Assembly (NCBI GenBank): GCA_963678705.1
Contig: OY783212.1
Coordinates: forward strand, 7,378,001 to 7,442,000
Source: Panorpa germanica
Taxonomy: Eukaryota > Arthropoda > Insecta > Mecoptera > Panorpidae
DNA length: 64,000 bases
Direction of reading: 5' to 3'
Every line of letters starts with the position of its first letter. The stretch's first letter is position 1. The notes beneath the pieces were generated by a model, which was given only the letters and a program-made list of their open reading frames with translations, searched no databases and was not told where the DNA came from. The translations under genes and the position numbers were made by a program. This document shows, piece after piece, positions 12,301-23,250 of the stretch.

Positions 12301-14268
12301 ACAGCGAAAAAAGACTATTTGGTACGCAGAAAGCTAGGACCTTAAAACCAGACAGAATCAGTTTTGAATCAAAACAAGTTAGGTTACCTACATCTGCAAT
12401 TGTAGATCCACCTAGTAAGCCACAACAAGAATCACCTCCGGAGTTACAAAAAGAAGCGTCCCCAGACACAAGTCGAGAATCACTTGAAGAAAAAATAGAG
12501 ATAGAACGGGAGGGAAATACATCACCCCCAAAATCACACGAAGAGTCGGTTCGAGAATCTCGTCCAACTGTAGATCTCGAAGAATTAAAGGAGCCGTTCA
12601 AACATTTCACTGCGTCTAAAGAATCACAAAGAGAACCGAAAGAAGAAGACGTTGGTAATTCATTAATTCAACATCTACTGCGCAATCATGAACTTCAGCA
12701 ACACGATAAAGACCAAGAAGCATTAGCTGTTTCCAAGTTACAACAGTCTGTTATTTTTAATGAAGCTCTAGATGAAGTTGACGTCGATAAATTGCCGTAT
12801 ATTAATGGTAAGTGAATTAACTTATTGCAGCAGCAATTAAAATAATTGCACATCTCTTAATTCTCATTTCATTTACGCGATATTCTATTTAGTCAATTTC
12901 AATTTTGCTTAGGTTCAGTTTGGGAGATATGGCCCAGTCATTTAAGCTTAAATTAAGCTTATATATTAATATTGTAGTTTTATTTTGTGTTATGCTTTGT
13001 ATCACTGTGTATACAATTATTTGCATTTGTTTAGTACTATACAAAATTATTATGTTTTAATATGTGGTATCACTGAACTGCACTGAACTTTAGCTCAGTG
13101 CACTCCCTTCACCCTTCATTCCCTTCAAATGTTGAGTCGCCGAGCATCTTAGTTCACTATTCCAAAAATGGCGACTTATGGCGCCTAAAGCGACATTGAT
13201 GAATTGTACACTAAGTGAGGGTACCCTGCGTGTCATGATTTAAGTCCTAAAGAAGAATGAAAAGTAATGTGTCGTGCACACTAGTGCGACATAAACATGT
13301 GACCTGCAATATTTATATATTTTTATTCATAAATTGACATTATTTAAACATGAGTGTACTAAATGAGTTGTACTTTTAACTTACAGGTAGTATTTTTATG
13401 AAACAAAAATATTTCAATCCTTCGGCGGAACTTCTAAAAGTTTTGCGGTTTTGAATGTGATCTTCAACAAAAGGGTTGAGTACCTATTCAGTCTTCAGTA
13501 TAATCTCAGTGTGTGTTATGTTTTTTTAGTTGTGTTTAGTAAATAAATAAAAGTAATGGGTAATGATGTTTAAATGAACAAATGAAATAGACCTGAACAC
13601 TCAAATAGTCAAACATTGTTTAGTAGAGCCCTTGCTAAATAACTGAGTTTTATTACTTCTTTTTCTAAAGCAGGTTGAAGGAATTCGTTTGAAATATGAA
13701 AGCTTCCGATGTATTATGTTGCATGTCGCACTAGTGTGGACGTATTGTACAACTTCTTCCAACAAATGTTGGGTGTCGCATGTTTAAGTCGCACGTATGT
13801 GTACGATACTTAAGATGTTATTTTCGTTTATAGTACTTATGTGTTTATTGTTATATAGAAGAGGAACTTAAAGAATTACAAAAAGATAAAGACACTGAAA
13901 ATAAGCACATGGGTAATCTACTTGTGAAACAAATAAGACGATCGGATAATCCTGAAGTAAGCCATTTATTGGAGGTTATGAAAGAAAGACAACGACGAAG
14001 TCAAGAATCATTTCGTAGTGTCCAGGGAAATAAAGATGAAGAGGAGCGTATTGCAATGTTAAGACGATTGAATATAGAGTTAGATGATTCTGAAAGTAGT
14101 TTGGAAAAAGATAAGCAGCGTTCAGTAGAAGATACCACAGAGCACCACAAGAATGTACAACCTATCAAACTTGAAAAGAAGATAAGAGTTCAAGCATTTG
14201 ATGACACTAAACAAATTGCAGAAGACCAATTGGCATTTGATGAAGCAGTGAAAAGACTTTATGATTAA
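6333..14268 (+). CDS. large repeat-bearing protein of unknown function, degenerate EF-hand N-terminus
   Basis: Four coding exons by frame and GT-AG sites: 6333-6994, 7617-7677, 7866-12807, 13859-14268; 6,075 nt, 2,024 residues. Not recognised as a named gene. Near the N-terminus, residues 39-50 (NLHGDGYIDFEK) look like an EF-hand loop with Asp5, Gly6, Ile8 and Asp9, but His at position 3 and Lys at position 12, so calcium binding is doubtful. Residues ~500-790 are ten 29-residue repeats. About 930-1445 holds a 47-residue repeat, degenerate first and then nearly identical. A Cys/Arg patch (SCCGMCCRR) near residue 1,683 could be lipidated or bind metal. The last ~340 residues are charged and partly coiled-coil-like. 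No signal peptide or membrane span. Lys/Glu/Ser-rich and probably disordered; a cytoskeletal or sperm-tail scaffold is only a guess. Exon 3 alone is 4.9 kb. Confidence 0.8.
8640..9512 (+). repeat. ten in-frame 87-bp coding repeats (29 residues each)
   Basis: Ten head-to-tail units inside exon 3 of the unknown protein, each running from KGSLNG through SSDEYYQEKQ to a basic TPVTKR and YDVD. Unit 5 has one extra codon. Units differ at a few positions (Tyr/Cys before QEK, Lys/Arg at TKR or RKR). Every unit pairs an acidic DEYYQE patch with a basic KR patch, so the array alternates charge. The unit length, a multiple of three, keeps the frame. Confidence 0.92.
9940..10766 (+). repeat. degenerate ancestral copies of the 47-residue repeat
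   Basis: Spaced units share a core such as VKHTKQYYKPVSS, GKYFKQCYKPISS, VEHAKQYYKPVS and VSLAKQNYKAVSS, preceded by an acidic Leu-rich segment (DNLEELG, DSLEGVS). Spacing varies around 40-60 codons. The core lines up with the EYKSVSSGEP core of the tidy array that follows, so these look like older, diverged members of the same repeat. Confidence 0.6.
10767..11471 (+). repeat. five in-frame 141-bp coding repeats (47 residues), four nearly identical
   Basis: Units start at 10767, 10908, 11049, 11190 and 11331. The first is diverged; the last four are almost identical in DNA as well as protein (KSVSSGEPSIYNKTDDSP ... ENVELIEDLKIQGEHKD), which points to recent unequal exchange or gene conversion. 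The last copy drifts at its end, becoming DVEDGNEHKS. Copy number may vary between individuals or be collapsed in assembly. Confidence 0.93.
12808..13858 (+). other. last intron of the repeat-protein gene
   Basis: A phase-1 intron: the donor follows ATTAATG at 12807 and the acceptor TATATAG ends at 13858. About half of it is an inverted-repeat transposon copy (13269-13809). The rest is AT-rich with nothing recognised. Confidence 0.8.
13269..13809. mobile_element. inverted-repeat DNA transposon (family A), copy 1, non-autonomous
   Basis: About 540 bp flanked by imperfect inverted repeats of about 33 bp: a left end with GTGCGACATAAACATGTGAC and a right end with GTCGCATGTTTAAGTCGCAC. The interior (about 13315-13590) matches the copy at 42128-42560 along its length, for example at the shared GACATTATTTA and GAAATAGACCTGAACA segments. 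A second inverted motif lies inside the right end near 13726. There is no coding capacity. The superfamily is not assigned because no clean target duplication was seen. Confidence 0.7.
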
Positions 14269-14416
14269 TTAACAAAACATTAAATTCCTTCGTCATCTCT
14301 TTTATCTGTACAGAGTTTTAATTAAAATTAGGTATGCAATCCAATATCTTAGTTGCTTTATTTATGATTCATGTCCACCACAACTTAGAGCACCAAAAAC
14401 TCGGGTCAATTATGAC

Positions 14417-15021
14417 CAGAGATGTGCAGAAATGCTTTTCAAAAGCATTTAAATACAAAATGCAAATATCTCGTTATTTTCCTATTTCAAATACAAAATA
14501 AAAACTAAATTTCATGTTTGTATTTAAATACAAAATACGTATTTTAAAAATACTTTTGAGAAAATAGAACACTCTTTGTGTTACTAATATAAATTTTTTT
14601 TTTTTTTAATAATTCTGAGAATTCTCTTTGATAAAGACCGACTTCTTTTTGAAACATTTTTGTTTCATAAAAATACACCTAGACTTTTTAAAAATGGCAA
14701 ATGTAAAGGTTTTATTAGTGTCGCATGTTTAGTAGGGGGTAATAAGACAATAATGCAGATACTTTTAGATCATAGGTGTTAATGTTGGTGGGGTTTTAAG
14801 TTTATATTAAAAAAATAATATTTACTGATTAACACTATGAAGTAACAAAAATGAAAAAAGTATTTTGTATTTTCCAAATAGGAAATAAGTTTGTAAATGT
14901 TTTCAAATAAAATATAAAATTCTATACTCTTAAAAGATATTTAAATACAAAATAGAAAATAGGTATTTACTATTTTGTATTTGCATTTTGAGTATATGTA
15001 TTTGAAAAACGAACATCTCTG
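14417..15021. mobile_element. non-autonomous hAT-type element with 8-bp target duplication
   Basis: The ends are CAGAGATGT and ACATCTCTG, flanked on both sides by the 8-bp duplication ATTATGAC (14409-14416 and 15022-15029). The interior near both ends is built of TATTTAAATACAAAAT-like runs. An 8-bp duplication and CAG...CTG ends fit hAT. A fragment of family A (14630-14738) is embedded within it. There is no transposase frame. Related partial ends occur at 58555-58620 and about 59156-59190. Confidence 0.8.
14630..14738 (-). mobile_element. family A transposon fragment, copy 3
   Basis: The reverse complement of this stretch (AAACATGCGACACTAATAAA, then a TTTTTATGAAA segment, then AGTCGGT) follows 42255-42345 of copy 2 in order. 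It lies inside the hAT element at 14417-15021, so either it inserted there or both belong to a composite. Confidence 0.55.
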
Positions 15022-15815
15022 ATTATGACTTGTGTTTCGATACGCTACTATCTATCTGTGTAGTCTGTAGGGCAGTACTTTGATTTACATACGTATTACC
15101 ATATTATTAATAAGCAGATGTATGAAATACATACTTGTTCTATACCGTGGTGTATTGATATACATTAAAATAGAAACTTTCTCTCATGATAAAGTCTGCT
15201 AATGCGACTACTGAAAAAAAATGGTCATAGTTCATTTAAAAGTGGAAGAAGATGTTTTGAACGAGTGAAAAATGAACATATCTTGAAACTGATCAACAAT
15301 TTCAGTTTGAAAATCTCGTCAATATTTCAATAAAGAATAAAATAATTATTTGACGTTTACTAGTTTAAAATAACAAATATTTACATGTTTTATCAGTAAA
15401 CTATAACCTTAACAGCTCAATTATTGACGAATCATTATTATTGTTTGATTGTTTTCAATAATTGAAATTAACGGAACAACTAAACAAAAAACAAAGCGCT
15501 CCAATGCGCTGGGCATTCGTTTCGTTGAAGTTTTACTAACAGCTAACGTTCATGGTCCGAGACCGAGGCAGCGGATACTGATACCGCTGGTACACGACCA
15601 TGACCTACTGGCATTAAACATCTCAAAGAAGAAAGTAAGTATCTCCTTCTTAACTATCTACTTAGATATCTACTCGAACGTCTTGCAGTTCACACAGGTT
15701 CACACTAGGTTCGGTTAGTTCCTGAATAATAATAACTTTCATTGCGAAAGATTGTGAGGTTATGGGAAATAACATTATCATTTATTAGTTTATTGTTATT
15801 CATTGAAGTGTCAAC

Positions 15816-15839
15816 ATGTTTAAACATGTTCTCTCATAA
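15816..15839 (+). promoter_or_regulatory. seven-codon uORF overlapping the sulfotransferase start
   Basis: ATG at 15816 opens a seven-codon frame ending at TAA 15837-15839. It overlaps the presumed main start ATG at 15826 in another frame. The two ATGs are the arms of a perfect palindrome (ACATGTTTAAACATGT, 15815-15830). A scanning ribosome would meet the uORF first, so it could lower translation of the enzyme, provided the transcript includes this region. Confidence 0.5.
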
Positions 15840-18800
15840 ACAAATACCTGTTATTATAATTTTACTCATCGTTTTAGTATTCATAAGTACAAGTACATTT
15901 TTAATTACATTTATATTTATCGAGCAAAGTGTAGTATTAAATTCAAAAACAATTTTAAGCAGTAGTACTATTACTTCTAATTTGGAGGTCTTAAGTACTA
16001 AGAAATATGTGACTAAAAGCATATCAGAACGTGGACTAGTTCCGGAATTAAGTACTTATGTGTTATTTTTTAACAGAATTCCAAAAACTGGTGGTGAAAT
16101 GATTGTTTTGTTGTTGCAATGGCTACAAGGGGTTAATAGTTTTAGGCATGTGAGACTCAAAGGGGGAAATGTTAGAAGATTAAGTAATATTCAACAGGTA
16201 AGTCAGTAACTTCCTTAGCTATTAATATACAGCCACGAAAATAATTTCATTTAAATAATTTGTAAAATAATTTGAAGAAAATTTTTGAAAATATTTTGGT
16301 GTTCCTATTTCTTTAAATATCCAAAAGTTTACGAAGTTATATAGCTATATTTAATATAGATTTCAGTTTTGTTGCATGTTTTAGATAGGCATAATACGTC
16401 ACAGTAGAAATAACTAATCGACATGATTTTTCCTTTTTCATAACCATCTTTAGTATAATACTTTACTTTATAGGATACATAACTCAGCTGGTAGTAGTAA
16501 ATAGTAGTAGACGTATTACACTCACTCTCGTATGCGTCTCTGTTGTATGAAAGAGATAGAAAGTCGTCTGATGTGATGTACCATGCTATGTAATTTTCAA
16601 TAACGCTTAATCCCTTTATTGGTAGCTCTTTTGGTAGCCAAATATATAGTTTTACTATAATAAATATATAGTATTGTTTTATAGAATGAAGCCCATTTCA
16701 AGTAAAAAATTCAAAACTTCAACATTTTTATTAACTGTAATATTTATTTATTTATTTACAATAATTTATGATTTTCTTATTTAAACTTTTGTTATGGTAT
16801 AACTGAAGTTTTACCTAAAAAATGGTTTTCAATTCTTAACAGTGGTTTTGTCAAGTCGATCGAAAAATATAAGCGAAGTATTTTATTACAAATTAATATT
16901 TTTAAGATTCATTTAATTTTCTGTTTATAATTTAATCGTTCCTTATGTATATTTATATATTCACTCTCTGTATATTATTATATTAATTATTTTAATTACT
17001 AAATTATGTAACGTTGCTAAATTTATTAAATAAAATTAATGAATTTCTACAGAAATTTCAACAACACTAATCAACAAAAACATTTATAATTTGGTGTCAT
17101 TTAGGTTGCTTATATCTAGGCGTATAATGATGCAACTTTTCTAAATGTCATAATTATACAAAGATCACGTTTAATGTAATTAGTGTACTTAGTTTTTTTT
17201 GAGTTTTCAACCTATTGAATGTACGATAATCAAAACAGCATTTCTATTCGTGCAACATACATAATTGTTCTGGAACATAGCATATACTCGTAAAACATTG
17301 TTGTTCTTGAAATTTACAAGACGCTGAGCAAATACAACTGATAGCGTATGTGTCAAAGAATTTCTTCAATCTGATAGCGTATCTTGCATTTAGAAGAAAC
17401 ATGTTCATATATAATAAAACATAAAAGTAGTGTTTTCTGAAACAAGATGCGCCAGTAGAGGAAATCCTTAATGTACTTCTTGATATATCGTTGTTAAATT
17501 TATTCTGCGTTTTCACCATCAATGGGCTTGTGTCCTCATTTTTTAGTGGTCGATTTTTCAATTGTTGATTGAAATTGATGTTAATAAATGTGTATTGGCT
17601 TGTCTATTTTATTAAATATCTAAATATTGACGGAGATATAGCAATTAAAAGTTTGAATTGTAGTTTTAGCGCTAGAAATGGTCGGCCATATTTGTATGAC
17701 GTGAAATGTATTTTAACGTCAGTTATTTGTTGAGTAGGTCAGTGCTGTGGTAATGTTCTGTAGCTGTTGGTAGTCGAAATAATCAAGTCAAATCAAAGAA
17801 TAATAAGTTTTTATTTTATTTAACCCTGCTAAGGCAGATAGCAGAGATTTATGATCTGTAAGTTTGGGTAACCTTACACAAGGATTGTGATGTCACATGC
17901 ATTTGGAATGTGTACAACATTGAATCCCTTTAATAATTAAGGAGACAAAATGACTTTTTTAAATGTTAATATCTCTTAACATATAAGAAGTTATTAAAAA
18001 ATAATTGAACATTTGAGATTCTCATGAACATTGAGATTCATAGGACACAAGCCCATTAATAATACGAAAAACGTCATAAAGAAAAAATGAATGCTTCCGT
18101 GCGATGTCTCTTTCTAACATTACTTTCTATGCATGCGCTATCTCAGAAGTCAGCTGCGTCTGTTAATGTGTAAAGTTCTACAACCGCAAAAGACAATCGC
18201 AGATTTAATGTTTGTATAATATACAAGTTGTACTTAATGCAATTAGAACGACGTCAGATCCACTTTAGATTTGCATTAGTTATGCGATTCTAATACTCAC
18301 TTAATTTATTATATGTTCTTGTACAATTAAAAGTAACTTTCTAATAAGTTACATGACCTGGGATTGGCTTTTGCTGGTGCTGGTGACAATAGAAATAGAA
18401 ATGTACTCTCCGTACTCTCGTTTCATTTATTGTAAAATGTGAAATTGAAATCACACGCTGTGCTTATTGTTTCGTAACACCACTTCATATTTCAAGATTG
18501 ACAGATACATAGAGAAATACAATTACATAAACATTACGTTTCTGTTACAATAAAATTGAAAACTTAAAATTAAAACTCATACATAAAAACTTTTAATTCA
18601 TGGGCATCTTTTTCAAAAAGAAAAAAAATCCAATTTTTTGAAATATTTAAATGTTCCTTATGCGCAAAAAAGAATAACGGTTTCCTTATATTTTAAATAT
18701 CTACGCGATTTCGGCGTAGCAACCTTTTTTATATTCATGACGTTGTTTTCAAAAAGAACAATTTGCATTTTTTTTTAATTTTGATGCGGTTACGTTCAAA

Positions 18801-21800
18801 AATATAATAAAAGTGTTTAGGAACTTTAATTTTTATATTTTTTGAAAATGATTTGTTTTCTAATGCAGTTTATTATGCTGATTCAAAAGTGACAACTATT
18901 TTTAATTATTTGTTACGGTTTTTAAATAGTTAATGTTTAAATACAGTATTTTGACGTAATTATTAATTGAACAACATATTTTGAATATGAATTATTGAAA
19001 GATATCTCTAATTTTATATACACGCTTCTTTTCATTGAACAATAAAATTATTCTGTTGGCCTTAAATTTATTGAAAACTTCATTGACAGCTAGTATTATG
19101 TAATTTGCAGGAAGAGTTGGTGAGTGAAGTAACCAGTATCATCCGCAAGGAGGCCGTGCCGGTGACATTTGACAGACACGTGTACTTCGTGAACTTCTCT
19201 TCATTTGATCGTCAATCACCTATATATTTTAATGTTGTTCGAGATCCGATAGATAAAGTTTATTCTAGGTAAATATTTTGGTGGTAAATGCAATTCTAGA
19301 AATATTAATATAGGGTTACAGCCTGAATGATATATATTAACAATGGAAATTATAAAATTTAATTTTAAAACTTTGCTTTCTGTCTATTGCTGAATATTAA
19401 AAAGAAAGGTTTAAAATTTCGTTGTTGTATGAGTGCTATTTATATGATAAATCTATAAATAATTTTTATTTAAGTACTTGATGAGCAATGACAACAGTCA
19501 TCTATTCCTTTGTTTGTAAGTAAATTGCACGTAAAAATGATTGCAGCATTTTAGGCTTAAAATTGCCTAAGAATGAAACATTTGATAACTAATATAATTA
19601 TTGCTATAACTAACAAATATAAATTTCTTTATTGTTTGCCGTAAATATAAAATACATATCAGTATAATAAATGCATAACATTACTTTTCGCCTGAAATTA
19701 AAAAATTCTATAATTTCTTGATAATAATTTTCATTTGTTAAAGGAATTATATTTTTGCAAATATAGAAAGAAAGTTTGTCAATTTTAACAAGAGTATAAC
19801 CTTCTCTTGGCTTAAATTCAAAATTAAAAATACCAATGTTTTATCAATTTTAACAAGAGATTCATCTCAAGAAATGTAGAAAATCTAATTTTTGTTAAAA
19901 TTAAAAATGTCGAAGTTTTATCCATTTTAACAAGAGTATAACCTTCTTTCATCTCCAAAAATGTAGAAAATCTAATTTTTTTAAAATTAAAAATATCAAA
20001 CTTTTATCAATTTTAACAAGAGTATAACCTTCTTTCATCTTCAAAAATGTAGAAAATCTAATTTTTTTAAAATTAAAAATATCAAACTTTTATCAATTTT
20101 AACAAGAGTATAACCTTCTTTCATCTCCAAAAATGTAGAAAATCTAATTTTTGTTAAAATTAAAAATATCAATTTTTTTTATCAATTTTAACAAGAGTAT
20201 AACCTTCTTTCATCTTCAAAAATGTAGAAAATCTAATTTTTGTTAAAATTAAAAATATCAAACTTTTATCAATTTTAACAAGAGTATAACCTTCTTTCAT
20301 CTCCAAAAATGTAGAAAATCTAATTTTTGTTAAAATTAAAAATATCAAACTTCTATCAATTTTAACAAGAGTATTATAACCTTCTTTCATCTCCAAAAAT
20401 GTAGAAAATCTAATTTTTGTTAAAATTAAAAATATCAAACTTCTATCAATTTTAACAAGAGTATTATAACCTTCTTTCATCTCCAAAAATGTAGAAAATC
20501 TAATTTTTGTTAAAATTAAAAATATCAAACTTCTATCAATTTTAACAAGAGTATAACCTTCTTTCATCTCCAAAAATGTAGAAAATCTAATTTTTGTTAA
20601 AATTAAATATATCAAACTTTTATCAATTTTAACAAGAGTATAACCTTCTTTCATCTCCAAAAATGTAGAAAATCTAATTTTTGTTAAAATTAAAAATATC
20701 AAACTTCTATCAATTTTAAGAAGAGTATATATAACCTTCTATCAACTCAAAAAATGTAGAAAATCTAATTTTTGTTAAAATTAAAAATATCAAACTTTTA
20801 TCAATTTTAACAAGAGTATAACCTTCTTTCATCTCCAAAAATGTAGAAAATGTAATTTTTGTTAAAATTAAAAATATTAAACTTTTATCAATTTTAACAA
20901 GAGTATAACCTTCTTTCATCTCCAAAAATGTAGAAAATCTAATTTTTGTTAAAATTAAAAATATCAAACTTTTATCAATTTTAACAAGAGTATAACTTTT
21001 TTTCATCTCAAGAAATGCAGAAGATTCTACTTTTGCTAAAATTTAAAATAGAATATGTTTATCATTGGTTGACAGGAGTATATCCTTTCCTCATCTGAAA
21101 TAACGCAGAAAAAGACAATTTTTAACGCCTGATCATAATGCAACTATATATACCAATTGTAAGTATATATAGTTGCATACTTATCAGGCGTTAAAATTTA
21201 TAAGCTCATAGTGCCATCTACAAAACAAATGATGAACTGTATCTGTTATATCTATTGTTTAATAGGTGGCGCATTTTATAGTCAATTTATAAACCACTTT
21301 TACAAAATTAATAATATGATAAATAATGTCGTTGACAAAGTTCAAATATCTATTCTCACAAACATTTAAAAATCTTTGTTTAATAACGCATAAATTTAAA
21401 TTCAAGTAAAATAGTTTAATTCAAAAACAGAATTAAATTTTGAAATGAAATTAGGTATAAATTTGTTAAATTTGACGAGGCAAACGCTAATGGTTTCTGG
21501 CTTTCTTGTTTGATCAATATCGTTAAATTACAGGTAACATAGCATTTAAGAAAATACAGCAACCGCAGCGAAGAGTTTTAAATACTCATTATTACAGGTT
21601 CTATTATGCACGAGCCAGTAAACGTTTGGAAAAATTAAAGCGGTCAATTGGTCCACCTAAGAAACATTTGAGCAAAACGTTTGATGAATGTTTTAAAAAT
21701 GGTAACGAAGAATGCAAATTTGTAAGTGGAAAACCGTATGATCTATCAATTCCATACTTTTGTGGTCACGATTATAGATGCATGTAAGAAATTCATTATT

Positions 21801-22274
21801 ATTATTATATTGTATTCATTTCGTTACTGTATAATAGTATTCTAAGTTTATAAAACCAATGTATATTTTTAATGGTTTGCTTCCAGGCTACTAAATAATG
21901 AATGGGCTCTCTCTCAAGCCAAGTTAAACGTAGAAAGATATTTTCCAGTTGTGGGCGTTTTAGAAGAGTTAAATAGTACTTTAGAGCTTTTGGAACACAA
22001 ATTACCTTTCTTCTTTAAAGGTGTCCAAAAGATGTACTACAAAGAATTATTAGGTAGGTTGATTATGATTTAATAGTACAACTATAAAACAAACATTGTG
22101 TACAAACGTTCTTATTTTTCAGAACCACATAAAAATAGAAACAAATTTCGACCGAAGAAAAAAGATGCTACTATTTATGAGTATCTTAAATCACATTTAC
22201 AAATGGAATATGAATTTTATTATTGGATAAGATCTAGATTATTTAAACAATTAACTTTACTATATGGTCATTAA
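15826..22274 (+). CDS. uronyl/heparan sulfate 2-O-sulfotransferase, pipe/UST-like
   Basis: Five exons: 15826-16197, 19111-19268, 21598-21783, 21887-22053, 22123-22274; 344 residues, with all junctions in frame. The start is the first ATG of the open frame and gives a type II Golgi enzyme: a short cytoplasmic MFSHKQ, a hydrophobic anchor at about residues 7-32, then a lumenal domain. Sulfotransferase marks: the 5'-phosphosulfate loop RIPKTGG (~85-91), the family His in RHVYF (~147), the 3'-phosphate site VRDPIDKVYS (~165-174), and the IPYFCGHDYRC, WALSQAKLNVER and VGVLEEL blocks. It transfers sulfate from PAPS to the 2-O position of uronic acid in glycosaminoglycans. The blocks sit between vertebrate UST and HS2ST; I favour the UST/pipe side. 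In flies, pipe acts in dorsoventral patterning, but orthology with pipe itself is unproven. Introns 1 and 2 are long (2.9 and 2.3 kb) and repeat-bearing. Confidence 0.9.
16198..19110 (+). other. intron 1 of the sulfotransferase gene
   Basis: A phase-0 GT-AG intron of 2.9 kb. It contains an element with inverted ends (17521-18057) that includes a stretch shared with repeats near 34.2 and 56.4 kb. The rest is AT-rich with no exon recognised. Confidence 0.85.
17521..18057. mobile_element. inverted-repeat element in sulfotransferase intron 1
   Basis: The ends are perfect 16-bp inverted repeats: AATGGGCTTGTGTCCT at 17521-17536 and its complement at 18042-18057, 537 bp in total. Part of the interior (about 17915-18000: TTGAATCCCTTTAATAATTA, then a GATATTAA/TTAATATC segment) is the reverse complement of 56335-56400, so the element shares a module with the dispersed repeat at 34.2 and 56.4 kb. 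No transposase frame and no clear target duplication. Confidence 0.55.
19770..21060. repeat. 87-bp minisatellite, about 14 copies
   Basis: Head-to-tail copies with a period of 86-91 bp, mostly 87. Each copy has TCAATTTTAACAAGAGTATA, then ACCTTCTTTCATCTCC, then AAATGTAGAAAATCTAATTT. TCAATTTTAA starts, for example, at 20007, 20093, 20182, 20269, 20356, 20446, 20536, 20623, 20710, 20801, 20888 and 20975. The middle copies are nearly identical and the outer ones diverged. It lies in intron 2 of the sulfotransferase gene. Since 87 is a multiple of three, the minus strand stays open for long stretches, which is an artefact and not a gene. Confidence 0.93.
21117..21200. repeat. near-perfect hairpin (palindromic mini-element)
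   Basis: Arms of about 33 bp (TTTTAACGCCTGAT, then ATGCAACTATATATA) face each other around a short CCAATTGTAAG-like centre. The two arms differ at only a few sites near the middle. It lies just after the minisatellite in the same intron and could fold into a long stem in RNA or be a very short inverted-repeat transposon. Confidence 0.75.
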
Positions 22275-23250
22275 AATTAGTAAGAGTTATAAATCACTAT
22301 AAAAGTGTAATTTAAAAGTCAGCAACTAAGACATCATCCAAGAAATAAATGACTTAACTGATATAAGACATTACGAATATGATTACTCTATTCAAATTCA
22401 AATTAATTTGAATCAGGTAATAAATGTGATGTTCAACTTAATATTATATTTCTATTAGACAACCAATTTATGTAGCATATAGCAAAGAGTCATATGAACA
22501 CAATAGAAATAATTAAGTAAAATAGGAAAACAACAAACCTAATTTTGTTATAAAAACACAATTTATTTAAAAGTGGATTTGAATTGTACAATACATATCT
22601 GTAGCCAGTATATTTTGATTTAAACGGTCAATGAGAAATAGTATGATTATGAAATATCACTATTATTGGTAAATGATATAACGATGAACACCTATAAATT
22701 TTAATTTTGGTTATATTTTACATTTTATGAATAGTATTTCGAATAGTTTTACTTAAAGCACTACTACTAAATAATTTAGGTGTTATATTTAATAGATATG
22801 TGCTTTATTTATTTAAAAAAATTAGATTTCGAACAAATGCGTTACTTTACTTATAACATAAATGCGAAGTATACACCAAAGCAGTATTATATGAAAAGAA
22901 AGCATTAGCTTATTATGTACGATTAATGAAATATTCAGTACGGTTAATTGATTGATTTAAGTCTTGTACGATGTATAAATTATAATAACTTATGTATCAC
23001 ATGACAAATTAAAATATAATATAACATTTTAATATTTTTGGTACAACCAAAAATAAATAATTCAAAGTTAGAACAAGTGACATGTTCTTAAGGTGTCATT
23101 TTATCTAATGTAAGTCATACTTCATAATATCATTCTGTTTGTACATTCTTTTTTACAAATTTATGAATCCGTAACACTCACTACACATTGGGAATACAGG
23201 ATCATGTTAATGTACAAGTGTACCAACAACAAAACAAGAACAATCGAACA
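22275..23250. other. convergent 3' spacer between the sulfotransferase and OLA1
   Basis: The two genes end tail to tail 976 bp apart. An AATAAA at 22344-22349, 70 nt after the sulfotransferase stop, is its likely poly(A) signal. OLA1, from the other strand, must also end in this AT-rich interval. No other gene is seen. Confidence 0.6.
22344..22349 (+). terminator. poly(A) signal of the sulfotransferase gene
   Basis: A canonical AATAAA 70 nt after the stop codon, in a convergent gene arrangement. Confidence 0.5.

Larger units (their letters stand above)
14269..15825. other. spacer between the repeat-protein gene and the sulfotransferase
   Basis: Contains a complete hAT-type element (14417-15021) and, downstream, the probable promoter and 5' UTR of the sulfotransferase. 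A GTAAGT donor at 15635 ends a stretch open from 15449 that could be an upstream 5' exon; its translation resembles nothing known. A short uORF (15816-15839) overlaps the sulfotransferase start. Confidence 0.5.

Noticed and set aside
15449-15718. An 89-codon frame upstream of the sulfotransferase
   Set aside because: No recognisable protein; more likely 5' UTR or spacer. The GTAAGT at 15635 suggests a noncoding exon at most.
20169-21006. Long minus-strand frames of 177 and 96 codons with repeating LILTKIRFSTFLEMKEGY
   Set aside because: These are read-through of the 87-bp minisatellite (29 codons per unit) in an intron, with no start context or flanking exons.
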